DNA of 64,000 bases from Zingiber officinale (taxonomy: Eukaryota > Streptophyta > Magnoliopsida > Zingiberales > Zingiberaceae): the NCBI RefSeq assembly GCF_018446385.1, contig NC_056001.1, forward strand, positions 13,138,672 through 13,202,671, written 5' to 3'. A model generated the notes under the pieces. That model searched no databases. It saw only the letters and a list, made by a program, of their open reading frames with translations, and was not told the origin of the DNA. Within the stretch, counting starts at the first letter, position 1. The number at the start of each line of letters is the position of its first letter. The position numbers and the translations under genes were made by a program. This document shows, piece after piece, positions 56,628-64,000 of this stretch.

Positions 56628-57471
56628 TGATCCTGTCCGCGTGCTGAGTCGATGAAAGCTAGGGACGTGGTGCTCTCTACTGCCTTCGGGTGATCTCCGC
56701 GATGACGTGGACCTCCGGTGAACCTGCAACAAAGCCGGGCCGGGAAGGGGTTCCCGGCGACGACCATCCGACGCTCAAGTCAGGCAATGACGAGATGAAG
56801 CAGAGGCAGAATAACGAGACTGTGGCTACAGTAGATGAGAGAAAAACCTACCTACGTCGAAGTCCGGAGGTCTTTATATAGGACCTCAGAGAGGCACACG
56901 CACACTTCCCGAGGCGTGCACGCTCCTCAAAGCATACCTCAGAATGGTTGTGTCAGAAAAGCATGTCTGACTCCATACCGCAACTGTCCGAGCATATCTC
57001 TACCACGACAACGGAAACTTCCACCGTACGATCCTCGATACAGCCTGGCCGCCGACCATGCTGATTGTCGACGGCAGGTGTCTCAAGAATGATATCACTA
57101 GCTGCCCTTTTTGTCCTCTTCTAAGTCTTTTGTCTCTTACTGGGACGGGATGCCCGCTCGGCCTCCAGGGCGCTCGGCTGCGCATGCGCATCGGACCGAG
57201 CGAGAAGGCCGCTCGGTCAAATACTCGGACGGGCGTGCGATCTGGTTGCCCCATAGTTTTGCCAAGCGGATCGGCAGCTCGGCATGACGATTCCGTTATA
57301 AAGGAGCTTGTGAGCATCGGAAGCTCGACCCGAGGTCGAGCTAACTACACGTCGGCTTGGGATTTACCCCGGCCAGTCGGCCAGGTGGCTTCCCCCCGCT
57401 CGATCGGGACCTTGACTCCCCGTGTTGTCGACCCCTCCCTATGTGAGCCCCCGATTCTTACCACCGGATCA
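56628..57471 (-). mobile_element. Solo gypsy LTR related to element 2
   Basis: On the minus strand it runs from TGATCCGGTGGTAAG to CGGACAGGATCA, the same ends as the LTRs of gypsy element 2. It shares the GGGAACCCCTTCCCGGC segment and has a TATA box (CCTATATAAAG, near 56875). Flanks ACTAT and ACTGC only partly agree. It interrupts LTR B. Confidence 0.85.
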
Positions 57472-57939
57472 ACTGCTATAGTGTACCAGTCGATTTACTA
57501 TAGTACCAATCAACTGGTTTTCACAGTCGTCGGACATAAAAACATTTTGTGTCTTGCCCCAGTCAACTGGTCTAGTTACCAGTCAACTGATAAAATTCTA
57601 AACCTAGGATTTCCCTTCCCGAGTACATTTCTCTCGCACTCGGACCCTTATGACTCACTTGACTCTTTCTCACTGCCTTGACCTCTTTTTTGCCTTCAAG
57701 CCTCCTTCACGTATGCCTTAAAGTGAGCTTCCCTCGGCTTGTCCTTACTGCTTTGTCCATAGTCCCTCGGATGCTTCATTCTTCACTAGACCCAAAGCTA
57801 TCAAGCCAAGTCATAGTGTATCCTATAAACCTGCATAACTTAAATACACATATCATATACAAGGGTAAACCTAACTTAAACTCTTTGCCCAAAGATCAAA
57901 ACTCATGGTCACATCGGACCCTTAAGATTGCTTCTGACA

Positions 57940-58451
57940 ATATTGGTTATTTTATGACAAATTACCAAGAATAATGCTATAAAAGGTAGTTATTGGTGAC
58001 TCAAAATGAAAATTTGTGAAGCTGTTAAGGAGACTATGCTTCAAATTGTTGTTTAAAGTTTCAGTTGTCCTGTATATTCAAGTATTTGTTCTATTTCTTG
58101 TTGGGAAATCTATGTACTAGATGGGTATTAGGCATCACTTAGAGTTTTAATATTTTTTTTCCTATGGCTGCAGTGCCCTAGTATTTGGATGGATATTGGA
58201 GGAGTTATTTATGGATCTAGTGATTTAATTTTTTTTTCAGTGCTGTCTTTCATCATCTGTTTGATGCAGAATTATTGAGGTAAGAAAATTTAAAGATGAT
58301 CAAATAAGGATTAGAACATAGATGATTGAAACAAGATTGTGATTAGTTCCTTTATACTTATAGAAATTGTAATAGTTATAAGTTCTTCGTTGGTCTTAAA
58401 AAGGTAAGACATGCGTTGACTAGTAGTTGAAAAATTACAGGATTGTTTATC
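57940..58451. other. Short unique-looking spacer between retroelements
   Basis: AT-rich sequence without a gene. It may be the continuation of the FAR1-like relic's 3' flank, displaced about 18.7 kb by the nested insertions, but I could not show this. Confidence 0.4.
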
Positions 58452-59372
58452 TGTTGGAATCCCGTGATAGTTTTGATGTGATGAACCAAGTCAGGATAGG
58501 TCATGTTAGTATTTGATATCTGTCTCTAAGGGTACAAGAGCTTAGGAGCACAGGAAGTCAAACGGAAGACGCAGCTAGTGAGAAGGATGACATAGAAAGA
58601 GAGTCGAGGGGCTCGGTGCATCAGAGGGAAGAGATGTTGTGGAAGAGTACACCAACATACTAAAAAGATGAGTGTGGTGGTCCGAGGGACGAGAATCCGG
58701 GGAGGAAGTCTGTTCGAGGAGAAGGTCGAAAAATGGGTTTGGGTGAGTCATATTTTGGTTGGCCGAAACCACCCAAGTGATCGGAGCAGCAAGAGAGGTA
58801 AAAGGGAGCTACGGAGATGTTGGAAGCGCCCTCAAAGGAGTTAAAGGGACCTCCGCGCCTTTCAGTGGGAAGGCGCCTTCAACAGAGTTAAATGCGCCTT
58901 CAACCCACCATGGAAGGTGCCTTCAACCACTTGAAGGCGCCTTTAACCAGGCAAATATTGTCGTTGTCAAAGGATAAAGCTTTATGCTTTGATGTCTCGC
59001 TAGAGTCACCTTCCAGCCTTTTGGAGGCGCCTTCTAGCCCCAGATAAGATTTTTCAAGGGCTATAAAAAGACCCCTGGACCTAGGAAATAAACATTAACT
59101 CTAGTATTCATTTCCTAACAACTGTCTGAGTAATTAACGAGTGTAAGCGGCTTCTCTGCCTTCACCGAAGGAGATCTTTTAGAGCTTTTTCATTGTTCTT
59201 GGATTAACAACCAGCTAGGTTGTAACCATGTAAATCTTATGCCTCATCTTTTTTAGTTGTTAATTTAATTTACATTTATTGTTGCTTTTAATTAGAATTT
59301 AAAGAATGAGAAGGGTGTTATTTTTGTTGATAGGCAATTCACCCCCTCTTGTCGGCCACCAGTGGACTAACA
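58452..59372 (+). repeat. 5' LTR of element A
   Basis: 921 bp. Contains about five GGAAGGCGCCTTC-type palindromes between 58855 and 59040, upstream of the TATA box near 59060. The second LTR begins at 61517 with TATTGGAACCTCG (first G changed to A). Confidence 0.85.
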
Positions 59373-59373
59373 A

Positions 59374-59387
59374 TTGGTATCAAAGGC
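59374..59387 (+). promoter_or_regulatory. Primer binding site of element A
   Basis: TTGGTATCAAAGGC directly follows the LTR end and differs slightly from the usual TTGGTATCAGAGC site for initiator tRNA-Met. Confidence 0.75.
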
Positions 59388-59431
59388 CAACCGCCTCAGA
59401 AGCACTAACCGCTGGCTGAAGCACTGAAACG

Positions 59432-60633
59432 ATGGCCGAACCGACAATCTTCCCACCAAAATTCGAGGGAGAATTTATGTTATAGAAGAAACACATGGAG
59501 GTATTTTTTTAAATTAATTTTGAAATCTTATTAATAATTAAATATGATTTTATAGCTCCTAAAGACCCCAAGGAAATGAAAAAAAAAAAAAAGAGTACCA
59601 ATGAACCAAGAAGGAGCAAGCAGATTTCGTAGCAAACGGACGAGCCGAGTTCCATCTACTCAGCATACTTCCACCCCAGGAAGTAAATCGGATGGGAATT
59701 TACAAATCAACAAAGGAAATTTGGGAGAAGCACCTAGAGTTGCACGAAGGAACTTCCGAAGCAAAGCTCATGAGACGGGACCTAATCCGAAACCAACTGG
59801 CGAACCTCCGGATGGAAGAAAGTGAAATAGTTGCACATCTGCACTCGAGGATCAAAGAACTCATCACCGAACTCACGGATCTCGAAGAAAAGATAATGAA
59901 CCAAGATTCATTAAGGTATGCTTTAAACGCATTTCCTAGGACACCCAAGTGGACATCTATAGTCGATTCATTTTACATATCTAAAAACCTCGAAGTTAGT
60001 TCATTAAAAAGTCTTTTTCCCACTTTTGAACTTCACGAATCAAGATGTGCAGACTTGCGAAACAAAGGAGAAAAGACAGCCCACAATATAACACTAAAAG
60101 CCAACCAAAAGGGCGAACCGGATTCAGACTCTGGAACATCCATCGACGCAAATAAAGCAGTAGTATTGGTAAGGAAATTTAATAAATTTATTTGATCTAA
60201 TAAATTTAAGTTGCAGGCGAAAAGGGACTATCGGAATAAAAGGAATGTCTGATGCTACAACAGCAATGAAGAAGGACACATCAAGGATGACTGCCCCAAA
60301 CTAAAGAAGAAGGAGAATGGCAAGGGCAACATACCAAAGTATATGAATTTGAAGGCCACATGGGATGAATCGTCGTCCTTCGAGTCCAATATTGAAGCTT
60401 ACGTTAGACTAGCTCTACTGATTGACCACCAAGAAGAAGACGAAAGTAGCTCAGAAATGAGTACCGATGTAGGGGGAGGATCATCAGAGGAAAGCTCCGA
60501 TGAAGGGGAAGCATCTGTTCACGAGGTAAGTGAGGTACGTGCTCTTTCACCCGAACAATCTTTCCAATTTATCAAAATGTTTTCTAAAAATTTATGCAAA
60601 TTAGAAAATGAAAATACTAATTTGAAAAGATAA
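59432..60633 (+). pseudogene. gag of element A
   Basis: Starts MAEPTIFPPKFEGEF at 59432, soon followed by a stop (TAG where Trp is expected). The main piece 59692-60195 is a copia-type gag (UBN2-like: IWEKHLELHEGTSEAKLMRRDL, RYALNAFPRTPKWTSIVDSF, LFPTFELHESRCADL). A TGA precedes a degenerate zinc knuckle (CYNSNEEGHIKDDC, second Cys replaced by Ser) near 60252. The last open piece (60343-60633) is acidic and Ser-rich. At least two stops and an indel make it inactive. Confidence 0.82.
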
Positions 60634-61516
60634 TTAGCCAAAGCATGCCCATTAGAATTATTTGATAGTTTAAAGTTAGAAAATTAAAAATAAAAAAAAT
60701 AGAATTATTCATACAAAACTCTGCATGCACAAATACCTATAATCATTCAAATGTTAGACATATTAGTAGGCTAAACTGGTATTTACGATTTCACAGGGGT
60801 CAACTTAGAAAAATCCCCAGAAATTATATACCCCATAAATTTTTAATTAACCCAGTAGGAAGGAACCTATATTGGGATCCAAAATCGTATTTGGATTGAA
60901 TTTTCTTTTGAGCTTTTAGAGAAAAAATTAAATGTTTAATTTCTTTAAGAGACTTTATTTAGAAAATGGTTGTTCCTCCAATAACTAAGAAGGCCTAGTG
61001 TCTCGCCACAGCTTGGAAGCTAATTAATGATATGAATGTTTAATTGACAAACTATTAATCATTTAGATTAACTAATGCTTTCAATGTTTGTCAAAAATTA
61101 TATCAAAAATTATTTAGAAGTTTTTTATTATTTCATCACTTATATTTTTTTAACAGTTAGAAAATTTTTCAAAGTATTTTCTTTTGACTCAAATTTTTAG
61201 GCTTACGCCTTAATATTTTTCTGATTTTTTTTCCTTAGATTTTTTAATGAACCTCATTTTTTTATTGTGATCAAAAGGGGGAGAAATGAAAAACAAGTCT
61301 AGGGGGAGGGTACTAGGGTACTTGCAAAGTTTTTGCTTTGAAATTTTTTTTCTTACATGTAAATTTTTTTTGCAAATTTTAGTTAGCAAAATTTGTCTTA
61401 CTTGCAAAAAAAATTTCTTACTTGCAAATTTGTACTTAGAAAATTTTTTTAAACTATTTATTTTTTTGGTTTACCCTAACTTAACATGGGTTTGATCACG
61501 TCAAAAAATGAAAGAT
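60634..61516 (+). other. Non-coding 3' internal part of element A
   Basis: Very AT-rich with long T/A runs. It has two purine tracts (near 61270 and 61300) and a decayed tract before the LTR (CAAAAAATGAAAGAT near 61502). No coding sequence was seen. Confidence 0.6.
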
Positions 61517-61937
61517 TATTGGAACCTCGTGGTAGTTTTGATGTGATCAACCAAGTCAGGTTAGGTCCTGTTAGTATTTGATCTCTGTGTCTAAGTGTGC
61601 AGGAGCTTAGGAGCACAGGAAGTCGAGCGGAAGACGCAACTAGTGAGAAGGATGGCACGAGAAGCAAGTCGACAGGTTCGGTGTATCTGAGGGGCGAGGT
61701 GCTGTGAAAGAGTACACCGACAGACGAGAAGGAAGCGCACTGCTGTCCGAGGGACGAGAAATCGGGGAGGAAGTCTGCTCAAGGAGAAGGCTGGAAAATG
61801 GGTTCAGGTGAGCTCTATTTCGGCTGGTCGAAATCATTCAAGCAATCGGAGCAGCAAGAGAGCCGAAAGGGAGCTGCGAAGCTGCTGGAGGTGCCCTTAA
61901 AGGAGTTAAAAGAGCCTCTGCGCCTTTCAGTGGGAAG

Positions 61938-63345
61938 TGTTGGATCGAAAGCGCTAGAGGGGGGGTGAATAGCGCTCGTGGGTATTTCACACGTTTCGAA
62001 ATCGTAAGAAAAAGTGTGTCGAGTTAAAGCAGCGGAAAGATAAGCGTAACAAGCAAAAACACACAGAAGACAAAGGACACCAAGAGTTTACTTGGTTCGG
62101 AGTCTAGGGCGACTCCTACTCCAAGGTCCGCGATCGTCGATCGCTTTCGGTGGGCAACAACTATAGTATCGAAAAGATGATTACAATTTCAATTACAGTT
62201 AAGTGCAAATAAAAGAAAAACTATACCAACGAAACGAGAACAAAGAAATTTGGAGCTTTAATTCGTTGGAGTAGCAGAGCGTTGTTGGAGCGTTTGTAGC
62301 AGCGCACGGAGGAGCACAGGTTGTTCTGTTCGTGATGTTCTTCAGCTGCTTCCGAGGCTCCTTTTTATAGGTTCTGTGAGGCTGATCTAGATCCCCAAGT
62401 TTCGGGATCAGGCTTGACCCGACGCGGATCGGTCGACCAATCCCTGCGTTATGTCGAACGATCAGACGGTCTTCTCCCATCCGATCCGCTCGCTCCACTT
62501 CAATCTGGTCAAGTCTCATCCTCAGTTCGGTAGACCGATCCCCTCGTTCGGTCGACCGATCAGCTCCTCTGACCCGATCAACTTGGCCTGATCCAGTCGG
62601 CACTGATCCGTGGTTCGGTCGACCGATCCCAAGGTTCGGTCGACCGATCCTCTGGTCAAGCCTGGTCCAATCTCTGGAAGTTTGATCTGCTGGCTTGAGG
62701 GTTCGATCGACCGATCCCAATGTTCGGTCGACCGATCCCGGTCATACCTAATCCTGCATAAAAATATTAGGTTCCTGCAAAACAGAGTTAGAGTACAAAC
62801 GATAAGATATAAAAATAGATTTGACAGTCTCCAGACTGTCCGGGTCTGACTTCGGATTTCCGACCGGAAGACCCTAGGTCGACGCGACGCCTACTGTTCC
62901 CTCTGCGGGGAACGCGTCCTCACCTACTCCTCTCAGGAGAGTTTACCTAATGTCAGCTCGATCCTCCAGATCGACTGGACTTTTGCTCAGCACTAGATGC
63001 TTCCGGACTTTCTGCTGGACTCCTGCTTCCCGGCTCATCCAGTCTTCCACCTGGTTCGAGACACCAGGACTTTCCACCTTGGGTTACCACCCCCTAGGAC
63101 TTTTGCCTGAAGCCCTCGACCAGCCAAGACTTTCTGCATTGGGTTACCACTCCCTATGACCTAGGGTTACCACCCCCTAAGGTTTTTCACCCGCCTAACC
63201 GCAGTTAGGACTTTTGCCTAAGTACCACTTAGGACTTTCCTGCAATCTCCATGAACCTTGTTAGATAACAACATAACCTTAACTTTGAATTTCTTTGTCA
63301 TTATCAAAACAACGGTTCGATCGTCGGATGCTTCCCGCACCAACA
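61938..63345 (-). mobile_element. 3' LTR of copia-type element C
   Basis: 1408 bp. On the minus strand it starts TGTTGGTGCGGGAAGC and ends CGATCCAACA. A minus-strand polypurine tract (AAAAAAGAGGGAGATTG) lies just right of 63345, so this is the 3' LTR of an element extending beyond the window. A minus-strand TATA (CCTATAAAAAGG, 62364-62375) is preceded by a cluster of GGTCGACCGATC palindromes at 62433-62750. It inserted into the 3' LTR of element A. Confidence 0.85.
62433..62750. repeat. GGTCGACCGATC palindrome cluster in LTR C
   Basis: About seven copies of TTCGGTCGACCGATCC-type sequence (core CGGTCGACCG is a perfect palindrome), spaced irregularly by 12-90 bp. Confidence 0.93.
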
Positions 63346-64000
63346 ATCTCCCTCTTTTTTATTATGGCAACTGAAATTCAAAGTTAAGAAAAATAGATAA
63401 GTATTTTTCAAAGTTTAAGTAAGTTAAAAGGAATGCAAGCATAGTTAAGCTAAAACTAACTTAAACTTTGTACGGCTAAGGCTCCCCCTTAATAAAAGAA
63501 CTCTTATCCTTAATTTGATTTTTTGTCCTACTCTCCCCCTTTGCCATACATCAAAAAACTTTGTAGAAAAAACTTGGTAAAAATGTTGAAGCCCAATGAC
63601 ATTTAATATACCTGGCTTTTAAAACTTTGTAGGGAAGACTTTGTAGGAAAACTTAGAAAAATTTTGCTAAGAAAATAGTTTAAGTGCAAAACAACTCTGT
63701 TTAGCCAAAATTTTGAAAACTTAAGATTTGCTTAAGTACGAAATTTGAATTAAGTTTGAAAAAAACTTTTAAAGAAAGGAAAAACTTTTAAAGAAAACAC
63801 TTAGCTAAGAAAACACTTTTATAATTAATATTCATTGTTAGACTCTTAGCTAAATGTCTAAAGAGATAATTTTCTTTAGCCAAATTTGAAACTTAGTTGA
63901 AATCTTTGGGGAAAAATAGATTTTTAAACTCTGTTAGATAGATTCGAAAAGCTTTGTTGGTAAATATTTTCTTAAGTTTGAACAAGCTTTTTGAACAATA
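63346..64000 (-). mobile_element. Internal 3' region of element C, non-coding
   Basis: Polypurine tract, then AT-rich sequence with a further purine tract (minus strand GGCAAAGGGGGAGAGTAGG near 63535). Degenerate AAAACTTTG-type repeats run to the window end. No coding sequence is visible. Confidence 0.65.

Larger units (their letters stand above)
55158..57939 (-). mobile_element. 5' LTR of copia-type element B, split by two later LTRs
   Basis: LTR pieces 55158-55491, 56532-56627 and 57472 to about 57939. The pieces between the insertions are rich in CCAGTCAACTGGT-type palindromes. The outer end is uncertain: TGTCAGAAGC (minus strand, ending 57939) or TGTGACCATG (57913). With the former, the flanks ATCTT (39238-39242) and ATATT (57940-57944) agree at four of five bases. 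Confidence 0.65.
58452..61937 (+). mobile_element. Gag-only copia-type element A (non-autonomous), 3' LTR truncated
   Basis: 5' LTR 58452-59372 (TGTTGGAATCCCG...GGACTAACA), primer site at 59374, a gag, a non-coding stretch with a GATCAAAAGGGGGAGAAATG purine tract near 61270, then a 3' LTR from 61517 that is cut at 61937 by LTR C. The internal region is only about 2.1 kb and has no protease, integrase or reverse transcriptase. It must depend on enzymes of a relative. TATA (GGCTATAAAAAG) lies near 59060. Confidence 0.8.

Overview
The window is nuclear DNA of a flowering plant. The genes have many introns with GT/AG borders, the proteins match plant families (a coatomer subunit, an ABC1 kinase with a beta-lactamase-like tail, ethanolamine kinase, a subtilase, a FAR1/FHY3-type sequence), and almost all the rest is LTR retrotransposon. 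The very GC-rich, intronless subtilase next to AT-rich intergenic DNA suggests a monocot; a more exact placement would be guesswork.

Left third (1-29 kb), gene-bearing. A coatomer beta gene on the minus strand (217-4028) is broken by four frameshifts, a nonsense codon, a 37-bp tandem duplication and a 1.7-kb solo LTR. Next is an 18-exon minus-strand gene (5350-15521) for an ABC1-type kinase fused to a serine beta-lactamase-like domain, with a tRNA-type SINE in its largest intron. An 11-exon ethanolamine kinase gene (18158-22949, plus) converges on a 3-exon minus-strand coiled-coil gene of unknown function (23447-25070). An intact single-exon subtilase follows (25830-28151, minus). All exon chains were built by hand from splice signals and frame; those of the kinase fusion, ethanolamine kinase and coiled-coil gene close as multiples of three.

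Right two thirds (29-64 kb), a nested retrotransposon pile. A decayed FAR1/MULE-type transposase gene (29.1-38.7 kb) is split by a 7.2-kb Ty3/gypsy element (29537-36714, TSD ATTAG) that has lost nearly all of pol. Downstream, a copia-type element (about 39.2-57.9 kb, minus strand) has been hit repeatedly: by a second copia-type element, by a long 10.7-kb Tat-lineage gypsy element (39855-50531, TSD TAGCC) landing in that element's TATA box, by an inverted-repeat 'U3-U3' unit (52599-53861, TSD CACCA), by a solo LTR (55492-56531, TSD GATTT) and by a solo gypsy LTR (56628-57471). Then come a gag-only copia-type element (58452-61937) and the 3' LTR of another copia-type element leaving the window (61938-64000).

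Points of most interest: (i) several copia-type LTR families carry their own cluster of short palindromes upstream of the TATA box; (ii) both gypsy elements keep a spliced antisense gene and an unrelated tandem-repeat array between pol and the 3' LTR; (iii) the inverted U3-U3 unit has a clean target duplication, as if integrase had joined two identical LTR ends.
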